21,355 nucleotides of DNA from CAYFMS01 sp964491425 (GTDB lineage Bacteria; Patescibacteriota; Patescibacteriia; UBA9934), in NCBI GenBank assembly GCA_964491425.1, contig CAZBFR010000006.1, positions 1-21,355 on the forward strand. Reading direction: 5' to 3'. Positions 6,484 to 13,162 of this stretch are shown here, piece by piece. The position numbers and the translations under genes are program-made. The notes below the pieces were generated by a model. The model had not been told where the DNA came from. It ran no database searches and worked only from the letters and a program-made list of their open reading frames with translations. Every line of letters starts with the position of its first letter. Positions within the stretch are counted from its first letter, which is position 1.

Positions 6484-7473
6484 ATGACGTTAGGAAAAAC
6501 GATTGATCACTATCACTCACTTGTAACCGAGGCAATCTCCGGGACGCTAAAAAAACGAGAACTTATTTTTTTCGGCGTTCTCGCAAGTATTCTCTCGATG
6601 GGAATTACTCTTCGTGGCGTCTTAAACGCAAGCCTCTCCCTTCGCCCGGTTTCCTCGATCCAGGACACGGTTACCTACCTCCTAAGTCAGGAGTTTGGGA
6701 TGTTTAAACCGGTGCTTAACTGGCTCGAAGCGGGCGGTTCCGAACGCTTTATTCTCCTTGCGCTTCTTATTCTTGTCGTCCTCGTTACCGGTATGTTCGT
6801 CGGAGGAATGGGAATTCAGTCCTTAATTTACGGGGTGCAAACGACCGGCACAAAGCGTCCGACGCTTTACGAGCTATTTGAGCGCGTAGAGTGGATCACT
6901 TCCTTCCATCTTGTTGTCATCCATCTCGCAAAACGACTTCTAACAGCCCTTATTGTTGGTATCGGAATCCTTGGTATTTCATTTTTCCTTGAGGCCATCC
7001 CGGCGAGCGACATCCTTCTTTTCGTCGCCTTCTTTGGACTTACCCTCCCCTTCGTTTTCGCCTTCCAAACAATTGCGATGATCGCGAGTTTCCATACCGT
7101 AAAACAAAAGCAGGGAGTTCTTCGCGCGATTAGGGATGGAACGCAAGTGTTTTTCGCGAACTGGATTGTTCTCCTTGAATACGCGGTATTCCTCTTCGTT
7201 GTAAACGCGCTCGTTTTTCTTCTTTGCGCCGGAGCGTATATTATCGCGCTTAGCTTTGTTGCACTTCTAACGATCGCGCTCGGAGGAATTCCGTTTCTAG
7301 CGACGCTTATCGCAACTCTCTTAACGGGATTCGGAATTTTCCTCCTTCTTGTTATCCTCGGAACGTTAACCCTCTTTAACTACACAACTTGGCACCTCCT
7401 TCTTAAGCGTATCGAAGGAGGTCCCGTTCATACCGTCGTGCACCTCGTACTCCGAACCCTTGGAAGATCATGA
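6484..7473 (+). CDS. Polytopic membrane protein, unknown function, upstream of pilB
   Basis: A 329-aa integral membrane protein with six or seven predicted transmembrane segments (about residues 28-46, 88-113, 151-171, 177-202, 226-263 possibly two, and 268-300). It has no catalytic motif I recognise. Basic patches such as 'KRLLTAL' and 'HTVKQKQ' lie between segments and probably face the cytoplasm. The stop overlaps the pilB start (ATGA, 7470-7473), so the two are coupled and it may help a type IV pilus or a related envelope machine; it does not resemble the PilC inner-membrane platform. I start at 6484, just after a GGAGG only 1 nt from the ATG, an unusually tight spacing. The alternative in-frame ATG at 6454 lies in the -10 box. 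Confidence 0.8.
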   Translation: MTLGKTIDHYHSLVTEAISGTLKKRELIFFGVLASILSMGITLRGVLNASLSLRPVSSIQDTVTYLLSQEFGMFKPVLNWLEAGGSERFILLALLILVVLVTGMFVGGMGIQSLIYGVQTTGTKRPTLYELFERVEWITSFHLVVIHLAKRLLTALIVGIGILGISFFLEAIPASDILLFVAFFGLTLPFVFAFQTIAMIASFHTVKQKQGVLRAIRDGTQVFFANWIVLLEYAVFLFVVNALVFLLCAGAYIIALSFVALLTIALGGIPFLATLIATLLTGFGIFLLLVILGTLTLFNYTTWHLLLKRIEGGPVHTVVHLVLRTLGRS

Positions 7474-9224
7474 CCGATAAACTTCCTTCAATCGAAGATC
7501 TATTAAAAGCGTCGCAGGGCGGGACGGCTCCTTCGGTTCCCGTAAAAATGACAAATACAACGGCGGGACCCGACGACACAACGGAAACAAAACTCGAGAA
7601 AAAGATCGAGCAGATTTCGAAAAAAGGACGTGAAGAGGAGGTAAAAATTTCGGCGGGCGTCGTTGGGGTCCAGTACATAAATCTTGTCGGTTTTCCGGTC
7701 AGCCCAGACGCGCTTACGCAAATTCCGAAAGAAACGGCGGAAAAGTTAAAAACGATTTGTTTCTTATTTACGGGACCGGAACTTCGCGTCGCCTCCGTTA
7801 ACCCAAACCTCCCCGAAGTACAGTCCCTCCTCCATTCCCTCGAGGAACGGCACAAAGCGCACGGCGGGCTCTACCAAATGAGCGAGGAAAGCTTCGCCTC
7901 GGCCCTCAAACTCTACGAAAACCTTCCTAAGGTTCGCGTTGTTGTTAAGGGAGTTCAAATTACCGAAAGCGAGCTCGAAAAGTTCCAAGCGAAAATGACA
8001 AGTATCGAAGATATTAGCGAGGTTCTTAAAACCGCGAATATCACCGATGTGTTAACCGTTGTCATTGCCGCTTCTCTTCGCCTCAATTCGTCCGATATCC
8101 ATATTGAAGCCGAGGAAAACGATATCGCCGTACGTTTTCGCGTTGACGGCATCCTCCAAACCGTTGGAAAACTCGAGAAATCACAATGGAAAAAGATTAT
8201 TAACCGAATTAAGCTTGTCGCGGGACTTAAATTAAACGTTATTGATCGCCCACAAGACGGTCGTTTCACGATTTTCCAAAAAGAGCACAAAATCGACGTC
8301 CGCGCCTCGACAATTCCAACAAGCGCCGGAGAGTCGGTCGTAATGCGTATTTTAAATAGCGAATCGATTCAACTCGACCTCGTTAATCTCGGGTTCCGCC
8401 CACCGGTAATCGAGAAGTTAATGAAGGTTATCGAGCAACCAAATGGAATGATCGTTACAACGGGACCGACAGGATCCGGAAAAACGACAACCTTGTACGC
8501 AATTTTGCAACACCTAAACAAGCCGGAGGTAAAGATTCTTACACTCGAAGATCCGGTCGAATATAAAATGGACGGAATTAACCAATCGCAGATCGACGCG
8601 AGTAAGGATTATACGTTTGCAAAGGGACTCCGCTCTATCTTGCGTCAAGACCCGGATATCGTCATGGTTGGAGAAATCCGCGACCTAGAAACCGCCGAAA
8701 CCGCGATTCAAGCCGCTCTTACGGGCCACCTTCTTATCTCAACGATCCATACAAACGACGCCGCTGGCGCGATTCCTCGGTTTGTGTCGATGGGCGTTAA
8801 ACCGTTCCTCCTCGCCCCAGCACTCACCGCAATCATGGGTCAACGTCTTGCGCGAAAACTCTGTAAAGAATGTAAAAAGCCTGCCGAACTCGACGAAGCG
8901 ACAAAAACCCGCGTCCTCGAACTCCTTAAAGCGATCCCGGAAGCCTCGGGCGAAAAACCGGACCTTTCCTCCCCTACCTTCTACCAAGCCGTTGGGTGTC
9001 CAGCATGTAATAACACCGGCTACAAGGGTCGCGTTGGACTTTACGAACTTCTTTTGAAAGATAGCACCGTTGAAAAATTTATCCTTGAAGGAACAATCTC
9101 TGAATTCGCCGTCCGAGACATCGCCGTACAACAAGGAATGGTAACAATGGCCCAAGACGGCCTCTTAAAAGCCCTCGAAGGAACAACAACCGTCGACGAA
9201 GTAAAACGCACGGCAGGGTTTTAG
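7470..9224 (+). CDS. pilB: Type IV pilus/type II secretion assembly ATPase (PilB/GspE)
   Basis: A 584-aa cytoplasmic hexameric ATPase driving pilin extension. Residues about 30-190 form a diverged N-terminal domain, with an N2-like domain around 190-290 ('SSDIHIEAEENDIAVRFRVD'). Walker A GPTGSGKT is at 332-339, followed by the Asp box 'LTLEDPVEY', Walker B 'ILRQDPDIVMVGEIRD' and the His box 'GHLLISTIHTNDA'. A zinc-binding tetracysteine is present as C465-x2-C468 and C510-x2-C513, typical of PilB/GspE and absent from the retraction ATPase PilT. The preceding membrane-protein gene overlaps it by 4 nt. No pilC or pilin gene is in the window. There is no terminator; the promoter of the next small gene starts 9 nt after the stop. 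Confidence 0.95.
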   Translation: MTDKLPSIEDLLKASQGGTAPSVPVKMTNTTAGPDDTTETKLEKKIEQISKKGREEEVKISAGVVGVQYINLVGFPVSPDALTQIPKETAEKLKTICFLFTGPELRVASVNPNLPEVQSLLHSLEERHKAHGGLYQMSEESFASALKLYENLPKVRVVVKGVQITESELEKFQAKMTSIEDISEVLKTANITDVLTVVIAASLRLNSSDIHIEAEENDIAVRFRVDGILQTVGKLEKSQWKKIINRIKLVAGLKLNVIDRPQDGRFTIFQKEHKIDVRASTIPTSAGESVVMRILNSESIQLDLVNLGFRPPVIEKLMKVIEQPNGMIVTTGPTGSGKTTTLYAILQHLNKPEVKILTLEDPVEYKMDGINQSQIDASKDYTFAKGLRSILRQDPDIVMVGEIRDLETAETAIQAALTGHLLISTIHTNDAAGAIPRFVSMGVKPFLLAPALTAIMGQRLARKLCKECKKPAELDEATKTRVLELLKAIPEASGEKPDLSSPTFYQAVGCPACNNTGYKGRVGLYELLLKDSTVEKFILEGTISEFAVRDIAVQQGMVTMAQDGLLKALEGTTTVDEVKRTAGF

Positions 9225-9232
9225 ACTTTTCA

Positions 9233-9261
9233 TTGACATTTTGCCCATTTTTTGCTACCCT
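9233..9261 (+). promoter_or_regulatory. Promoter of the small-protein array
   Basis: Perfect TTGACA (9233-9238), 17-nt spacer, TACCCT (9256-9261) preceded by TGC. Predicted start near 9268, leader about 52 nt. The same TTGACA-17-TACCCT combination occurs at 13690-13718. Confidence 0.75.
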
Positions 9262-9319
9262 AGCGGGTGGTATTTAAATGTGCCATACTGAAAGTAGGCC
9301 CTTACAACTTGGAGATTTC

Positions 9320-9529
9320 ATGACGAGCAGTCGTGAAGAGGTCCTTGAAGAGCTTGAGGCGCTCAAAGAGCAACTCAAGCAATTCAAGTCTCTGATCCTC
9401 GAAGTTAGAGAAATCGACCCTTCGTTCCTTCCTCGCCTCCGTGAGGTCGCCAGGGAAGTAAGCGTCAAGATCGAGATTCTCTCAACCTCTCTCTTCGCCC
9501 TCGACGGACCTCCGCCTCAAACCTTCTGA
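9320..9529 (+). CDS. Small helical (coiled-coil) hypothetical protein, 69 aa
   Basis: Not a recognised family. The 69 residues are almost entirely predicted helix: a first amphipathic helix rich in Glu/Leu/Lys (residues 4-29), a turn at 'DPSFLP', a second helix (about 36-58), and a Pro-rich tail. This suggests an antiparallel helical hairpin. The start at 9320 is set by the Shine-Dalgarno GGAG 6 nt upstream; an in-frame ATG at 9278 exists but has none. It is the first gene after a perfect TTGACA promoter, 16 nt before the next small gene, and is likely cotranscribed with it. Codon choice differs from the adjacent pilB. Confidence 0.75.
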   Translation: MTSSREEVLEELEALKEQLKQFKSLILEVREIDPSFLPRLREVAREVSVKIEILSTSLFALDGPPPQTF

Positions 9530-9545
9530 CTCGGGAGGAGATGCC

Positions 9546-9842
9546 ATGACGAAATATAACGCCGTTAACCGAAGTAGGCAGATTGCGGACGGCATCAAAC
9601 GACAGAGAAAGATCGCCGCCCTAGAGGCTGAAGCTAAGGCGCTCGCGGAAGATCTGCCGAAGCGCCAAGAAGGTATTCTCGTCTCTGCCCAGTGGGGACG
9701 CAAAGATGGCGTAGACGAAAATGGTGAAAAGATCGAGCAGATCAAGGCTCGTCTTGCCGAGATCGCCTCTGAGTTGAAGAGACTCAGGGAAAACGCCACG
9801 ACAACAACGTCGAACGAGCTTGATGTCGACGATTCCGAGTGA
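9546..9842 (+). CDS. Small coiled-coil hypothetical protein, 98 aa
   Basis: Unknown function. The N-terminal 40 residues are a basic, Arg/Lys/Ala-rich helix ('RSRQIADGIKRQRKIAALEA'). A central segment 'AQWGRKDGVDENGEK' looks like a loop. A second heptad-like helix (about 62-84, 'IEQIKARLAEIASELKRLRE') is followed by a Thr/Asp-rich acidic tail. Two helices joined by a loop make it similar in design, not in sequence, to its neighbours. The start follows a strong Shine-Dalgarno (GGGAGGAG, 5 nt spacing). It is 16 nt after the previous gene, and a repeated two-hairpin element starts 25 nt after its stop. Confidence 0.75.
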   Translation: MTKYNAVNRSRQIADGIKRQRKIAALEAEAKALAEDLPKRQEGILVSAQWGRKDGVDENGEKIEQIKARLAEIASELKRLRENATTTTSNELDVDDSE

Positions 9843-9866
9843 CCTGACTTTCACACCTTCACTTTA

Positions 9867-9927
9867 CCGCGGACGAGATTCCGCGGACCATCCCTGCCGA
9901 CAACCCGTTTGTCGCTAGCGATGGCCC
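9867..9927 (+). repeat. Two-hairpin intergenic element, copy A
   Basis: Hairpin 1 is CCGCGGA - CGAGAT - TCCGCGG (7 bp). Hairpin 2 is a long imperfect stem from CCATC (9888-9892) to GATGG (9920-9924), with an inner GACAA/TTGTC stem and loop CCCGT, interrupted by two C.C mismatches. Copy B at 10261-10320 has the same first 34 bases and differs afterwards mainly in the inner loop, with pairing kept. It lies between two small-protein genes of the same strand, with no promoter visible before it. Confidence 0.85.
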
Positions 9928-9946
9928 TCTGACCCATTCCTTTACT

Positions 9947-9968
9947 GGAGCCCCGGCTCCACTGGAGG
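9947..9968 (+). promoter_or_regulatory. Hairpin next to the Shine-Dalgarno of the 9974 gene
   Basis: GGAGC-CCCG-GCTCC (9947-9960) sits 3 nt before the Shine-Dalgarno GGAGG (9964-9968). The 3' arm CTCC (9957-9960) could instead pair with GGAG of the Shine-Dalgarno (loop ACT). The two folds are mutually exclusive, one leaving the ribosome site open and the other closing it. Inference from base pairing only. Confidence 0.4.
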
Positions 9969-9973
9969 ATCCT

Positions 9974-10240
9974 ATGAACTGCCCGCCAACCGTGCGCCCA
10001 AGCGCACTCCTTCCGGGGTTCGAACGGCGACGAGCCGGAATTGAACCCGCGAACGAAGAGCAGGCAATCGAGGACGTAATCGCCATCCTCACCGACGTGA
10101 TCGAACGCCTAAAAAGCGAATCGGAAGACGTCGAGAACGGTGACGAGATCATCCTTGACCTCGAAGCGAGAATCTCTTCGTGTGAAACGAGGTTGGTTCT
10201 CCTAGAGATCACGATGCCGTCTCCCCTCATGGGCTTCTAG
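9974..10240 (+). CDS. Small hypothetical protein with two predicted helices, 88 aa
   Basis: Unknown family. Residues 1-25 are Pro/Arg-rich and probably disordered. Two acidic amphipathic helices follow: about 27-50 ('EEQAIEDVIAILTDVIERLK') and 55-78 ('EIILDLEARISSCETRLVLL'), joined by a short turn. This is again a helical-hairpin design, like the 69-aa gene at 9320, though sequence identity is too weak to claim homology. The start is set by GGAGG 5 nt upstream. It is preceded by hairpin element A and followed, 20 nt after its stop, by copy B. Confidence 0.72.
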   Translation: MNCPPTVRPSALLPGFERRRAGIEPANEEQAIEDVIAILTDVIERLKSESEDVENGDEIILDLEARISSCETRLVLLEITMPSPLMGF

Positions 10241-10260
10241 CTATGTCGCCCATCCCCTCC

Positions 10261-10320
10261 CCGCGGACGAGATTCCGCGGACCATCCCTGCCGATAATAC
10301 GTTGTCGCTAGAGATGGCCC
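10261..10320 (+). repeat. Two-hairpin intergenic element, copy B
   Basis: Second copy of the element at 9867-9927. The inner stem GATAA/TTGTC keeps five pairs because the C-to-T change becomes a U-G wobble, and the loop becomes TACG, a UNCG-type tetraloop. Differences concentrated in the loop, and at one already unpaired position (C.C to C.A), indicate selection on an RNA fold. Confidence 0.85.
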
Positions 10321-10344
10321 CTAGTCCTTGCCCTTTCCCATTTC

Positions 10345-10367
10345 GGACGCTTCGCGCGTCCTTGGAG
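10345..10367 (+). promoter_or_regulatory. Hairpin next to the Shine-Dalgarno of the 10374 gene
   Basis: GGACGC-TTCGC-GCGTCC (10345-10361), then 2 nt, then the Shine-Dalgarno GGAG (10364-10367), 6 nt before ATG. The layout copies that upstream of the 9974 gene with an unrelated stem sequence. TTGG and CCAA around the Shine-Dalgarno can also pair. Confidence 0.4.
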
Positions 10368-10373
10368 TTCCAA

Positions 10374-10532
10374 ATGCGTCACAGCATCNNNNNNNNNNNN
10401 NNNNNNNNNNNNNNNNNNNNNNNNNNNNNNNNNNNNNNNNNNNNNNNNNNNNNNNNNNNNNNNNNNNNNNNNNNNNNNNNNNNNNNNNTGAACGACACCC
10501 CGCCCGTCCTCGACCCGGAGCCGATGAACTAG
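10374..10532 (+). CDS. Small gene interrupted by assembly gap 1 (5' and 3' ends only)
   Basis: The start codon with five visible codons (MRHSI) follows a GGAG Shine-Dalgarno. After 100 Ns the sequence reads 'NDTPPVLDPEPMN' and a TAG stop at 10530-10532. The reading frame is continuous only if the gap is exactly 100 nt, and such gaps usually have unknown length. The two ends could therefore belong to one gene or to two. It is the fourth member of the small-protein array and precedes two strong hairpins. Product unknown. Confidence 0.45.
   Translation: MRHSIXXXXXXXXXXXXXXXXXXXXXXXXXXXXXXXXXXNDTPPVLDPEPMN
10389..10488. other. Assembly gap 1 (100 N)
   Basis: Exactly 100 Ns, the conventional placeholder for a scaffold gap of unknown size. 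Further array genes and another copy of the hairpin element may be hidden here. Confidence 0.99.
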
Positions 10533-10546
10533 TCGGCACCAGGTCT

Positions 10547-10577
10547 CCCGAGGTGAAGTACACTGTACTACCTCGGG
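10547..10577. terminator. GC-rich hairpin at the end of the small-protein array
   Basis: CCCGAGGT pairs with ACCTCGGG (8 bp); an inner AGTAC/GTACT stem with loop ACT is separated by a GA bulge. No U-tract follows directly. It lies between the array (plus) and smr (minus) and may block transcription from either side. Confidence 0.6.
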
Positions 10578-10619
10578 TCCCTTTCAAAGATTAGAAGATC
10601 TTCTAGCCTTCGAAAGGGA
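10578..10619. terminator. Second hairpin between convergent genes
   Basis: TCCCTTTC pairs with GAAAGGGA (8 bp) around an inner perfect palindrome TAGAAGATCTTCTA. It ends 2 nt before the smr stop codon (minus). Symmetric, so possibly bidirectional. Confidence 0.55.
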
Positions 10620-10621
10620 TC

Positions 10622-10894
10622 CTAACGTTTTAAGACAACGTACAAAACAGCTCCGATCTCCCCCGGGAGATTCGAAGGCGAAACCCGCGTAAGAAGCGGG
10701 TGTTTTTGTAATAATTTTGGGAGCTCGCGAGAAAGAATCGCCGAACCCTTCCCGGTAATAATGCGCCCGGCACGTTCGCGCGCCATAAAGAGTCGGTCGA
10801 TAAAAAGCTCCGCTTCCCGAAGAGCCTCAACAACGGAATATCCGTGTACGTCGATCTCCGGCGTCTCGGGATTGAGCTCTTCCCCAAACCCCAT
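10622..10894 (-). CDS. Smr-domain protein (MutS2 C-terminal-like nuclease domain)
   Basis: A 90-aa stand-alone Smr domain. The signature 'IDVHGYSVVEALRE' matches the D-x-H-G motif, and 'RIITGKGSAILSRELPKLL' matches the second motif (usually H-G-K-G; here T-G-K-G). The end 'GEIGAVLYVVL' is typical. Smr domains cut or nick nucleic acids, and some act on mRNA at collided ribosomes. I start at 10894, 1 nt after the tsaE stop (TAGTATG). An in-frame ATG at 10933 would add 13 residues and overlap tsaE. It is the last gene of the tsaD-tsaE-smr unit. The His-to-Thr change in the GKG motif may affect activity. Confidence 0.8.
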   Translation of the reverse strand: MGFGEELNPETPEIDVHGYSVVEALREAELFIDRLFMARERAGRIITGKGSAILSRELPKLLQKHPLLTRVSPSNLPGEIGAVLYVVLKR

Positions 10895-10895
10895 A

Positions 10896-11303
10896 CTACG
10901 AAAATGAAATCGTTCGCCCACCGTCTTTCCCATGCGCAAAAAAGAGTTGCTTCGTCGCCCCCGGCAAAAACCCCTCACCCTTTTCCGGCCATTCAATGAA
11001 AAACACACTGTCCCCTAAAAATGCGCGAAAATCGATCGCCTCGAGCTCCTCGGGGTGATTAAGTCGGTACAAATCGAGATGCAAAATCCGCTTAATGCCC
11101 CCAAAATCGACCGCATACTCGTTCATAAGCGAAAACGTCGGACTCTTTACAAGGGTTTGCGGACTCAAGGCCGAAACAACCCCTTTTACAAATGCCGTCT
11201 TCCCCGCTCCGAGCTCTCCGTGAAGAAAACAAACGTCGCCAGCGCGAAGCGTATCCGCAAATTCCGCGCCGACCGCTCGCGTTTCCTCTTCTGTTTTTGT
11301 CAT
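10896..11303 (-). CDS. tsaE: tRNA t6A biosynthesis ATPase TsaE
   Basis: A 135-aa P-loop ATPase that works with TsaD and TsaB to make N6-threonylcarbamoyl-adenosine at position 37 of ANN-reading tRNAs. The family order is intact: 'EEETRAVGAEFA', Walker A GELGAGKT (29-36), 'VKSPTFSLMNEY', 'ILHLDLYRL' (Walker B-like) and 'VFFIEWPEKGE'. I start at 11303, where ATG overlaps the tsaD stop as TAATG; a start at 11318 would add five residues. No Shine-Dalgarno is visible, so it depends on tsaD translation. Its partner tsaB is not in this window. Confidence 0.93.
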   Translation of the reverse strand: MTKTEEETRAVGAEFADTLRAGDVCFLHGELGAGKTAFVKGVVSALSPQTLVKSPTFSLMNEYAVDFGGIKRILHLDLYRLNHPEELEAIDFRAFLGDSVFFIEWPEKGEGFLPGATKQLFFAHGKDGGRTISFS

Positions 11304-12319
11304 TACTTCTTCGCGCATAAATCAAGATTTGGATTCGCCGTAAGAGTTAGTGGATCATGTTTCTCGCCGGTACGTAAATGAAAATAGCCTGCCGTTGCGA
11401 TCATTCCCGCGTTATCAAGGGAATACTTAAACTCGGGCATAACAAACGCCTTCCCGTAACTCTCTACAAGCTCCGCCATTTTTTCGCGAAGCAAAAGATT
11501 TGCGGAAACTCCCCCTGCAATGACCACCGTTTTTGGATCATAGCTCTCAATCGCTCGACGTGTCTTTTCGATTAGCGTATCGACAACTGCGGTCTGAAAC
11601 GACGCGGCGATATTTGCTCGAAATGTTTCGTCCGCTAGTTCTTTGTCATGTTCGCGAAGGGTGTAGAGGACCGCTGTTTTTAGTCCTGAGAAACTAAAAT
11701 CGTAGCCCTCCCTATCAAGAAGTCCTCGGGGAAATTCAAAGGCTTGATCATTTCCATTCTCCGCGAGCTTCGCGACCTGCGGTCCGCCCGGATACGGAAG
11801 CGAAAGCATACTCGCGACCTTATCGAAGGCCTCGCCAACCGCGTCGTCGAGCGTTTCGCCGAGTCGCTCGTAATCGCCGTGACCGCACATAAGTACAAGT
11901 TCCGTATGCCCTCCCGAAACAAGGAGCGCGAGAACCGGAAACGCCGGAGCCTCTTTTTCAATCCAGTTTGCGTAGATATGCCCCTCCATGTGCGAAACCC
12001 CTACGAGCGGCTTCCCCGTTACGTAAGCGAGGGCCTTTGCCATCTCTACCCCAACCCGAAGCGCTGGCGAAAGCCCCGGGCCCGCCGTAACCGCGATCCC
12101 ATCGATTTCCGCGAGCTCAACCCCTCGCGCGCGAAGCATTACGGCAAGCTTTTCAAGGTGAAGGCGCGCCGCCTGCTCGGGAATCACCCCGCCATACTTT
12201 GCGTGGACCTCAATTTGTGAAAAAACATCCGAAAAAATGACCCGGACAGAGTCGCTCTCACCCTCAACGACCGAAATCGCCGTTTCGTCACAGCTCGTTT
12301 CAATTCCGAGTACTTTCAT
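11303..12319 (-). CDS. tsaD: tRNA threonylcarbamoyltransferase TsaD
   Basis: A 338-aa metalloenzyme of the ASKHA fold that transfers the threonylcarbamoyl group to A37 of tRNA. It opens with 'VLGIETSCDETAISVVEG', carries the metal-binding H110 and H114 in 'SHMEGHIYA', 'LLVSGGHTELVLM', 'KVASMLSLPYPGGP', 'FSFSGLKTAV' and 'VIAGGVSANLLLREKM', and ends with 'LDNAGMIATAGY'. Length is normal. I start at 12319 (MKVLGIETSC) because the upstream in-frame ATG at 12337 lies in the promoter, just upstream of the -10 box. No Shine-Dalgarno; the mRNA should be leaderless. It is divergent from the SPFH gene, with which it shares a -35 region. It modifies tRNAs such as the tRNA-Ile(UAU) of this window. Confidence 0.97.
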   Translation of the reverse strand: MKVLGIETSCDETAISVVEGESDSVRVIFSDVFSQIEVHAKYGGVIPEQAARLHLEKLAVMLRARGVELAEIDGIAVTAGPGLSPALRVGVEMAKALAYVTGKPLVGVSHMEGHIYANWIEKEAPAFPVLALLVSGGHTELVLMCGHGDYERLGETLDDAVGEAFDKVASMLSLPYPGGPQVAKLAENGNDQAFEFPRGLLDREGYDFSFSGLKTAVLYTLREHDKELADETFRANIAASFQTAVVDTLIEKTRRAIESYDPKTVVIAGGVSANLLLREKMAELVESYGKAFVMPEFKYSLDNAGMIATAGYFHLRTGEKHDPLTLTANPNLDLCAKK

Positions 12320-12327
12320 ACGAAACG

Positions 12328-12355
12328 AGTGTAGCATAAGCCGATTTCTTTACAA
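12328..12355 (-). promoter_or_regulatory. tsaD promoter, overlapping the SPFH promoter
   Basis: On the minus strand TTGTAA (12355-12350), 16-nt spacer, TACACT (12333-12328). The predicted start is 1-2 nt before the ATG at 12319. The -35 box almost coincides with that of the divergent SPFH promoter. Confidence 0.55.
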
Positions 12356-12376
12356 ATTCGGGGACTAGGCTATGAT
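12349..12376 (+). promoter_or_regulatory. SPFH-gene promoter
   Basis: TTTACA (12349-12354), 16-nt spacer, TATGAT (12371-12376). Predicted start near 12383, about 5 nt before the ATG at 12388. Confidence 0.55.
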
Positions 12377-12387
12377 GAAACAAACTT

Positions 12388-13161
12388 ATGACATATATGC
12401 TAGGAGCAATTCTTTTCCTTATCTTGTTCTTCTTCGGAGCCCTTGGAGTCGTATTACTCGCAAGTATTCGCCAAATTAACGAATATCAACGCGGAGTAAA
12501 ATTTACCCTTGGTAAATTTACCTCGGTAATGATGCCGGGTTGGAGAATCGTTATTCCGGTTTTCCAATCGATGCACCGAGTCGATATCCGCGTAAAAGCG
12601 GTCGACGTTCCGGACCAAGAAGCGATTACAAAAGACAATATTTCGGCTCGAATTAACGCCGTTATTTACTACCGAGTCGCCGACGCCGCGAAAGCCGTAA
12701 TTCAAGTTGAGCATTTCTACTACGCCGTCTCGCAACTTGCGCAAACAACGATGCGAAATGTCGTTGGAGAGATGGATCTCGATTCCCTTCTTTCAAACCG
12801 AGAGGCCGCCTCAAAGCGCATTAAAGACATCGTCGACACCTTGAGCGATCCATGGGGAATCGTTGTTGAAAACGTAGAACTTAAAGATATTACGCTTCCG
12901 GAAGATATGAAACGAACGATCGCGAAGCAAGCGGAAGCCGAGCGTGAGCGTCGAGCGGTGATTATTAAAGCCGAGGGAGAAGTCGAATCCGCCGAGAACC
13001 TTAAAAAGGCCGCCGAAATGCTTGCGCAAAGCCCTGGAGCGATGCATCTTCGAACCCTTTCAACGATTAACGACGTCTCAAGTGATCAATCAAATACGAT
13101 TATTTTCGCTCTTCCCGTAGAAGTCCTCCGAGCCTTCGATCAAATCGCAAACAAGAAATAA
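12388..13161 (+). CDS. SPFH-domain (slipin/stomatin-like) membrane protein
   Basis: A 257-aa band-7 family protein: one N-terminal membrane segment (residues 4-26), then the SPFH domain ('EYQRGVKFTLGKF', 'GWRIVIPVFQSMHRVDIR', 'VDVPDQEAITKDNISARI', 'VIYYRVADAAKA'). A charged coiled coil follows ('KQAEAERERRAVIIKAEGEVESAENLKKAAEML'-like region, residues about 185-217). Such proteins oligomerise into membrane microdomains and often modulate proteases, including FtsH (encoded at 4572). The usual NfeD-type partner is absent; instead a UPF0462-like gene follows 1 nt after the stop. No Shine-Dalgarno; near-leaderless from the promoter at 12349-12376. A slightly later ATG at 12397 is possible. Confidence 0.92.
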   Translation: MTYMLGAILFLILFFFGALGVVLLASIRQINEYQRGVKFTLGKFTSVMMPGWRIVIPVFQSMHRVDIRVKAVDVPDQEAITKDNISARINAVIYYRVADAAKAVIQVEHFYYAVSQLAQTTMRNVVGEMDLDSLLSNREAASKRIKDIVDTLSDPWGIVVENVELKDITLPEDMKRTIAKQAEAERERRAVIIKAEGEVESAENLKKAAEMLAQSPGAMHLRTLSTINDVSSDQSNTIIFALPVEVLRAFDQIANKK

Positions 13162-13162
13162 T

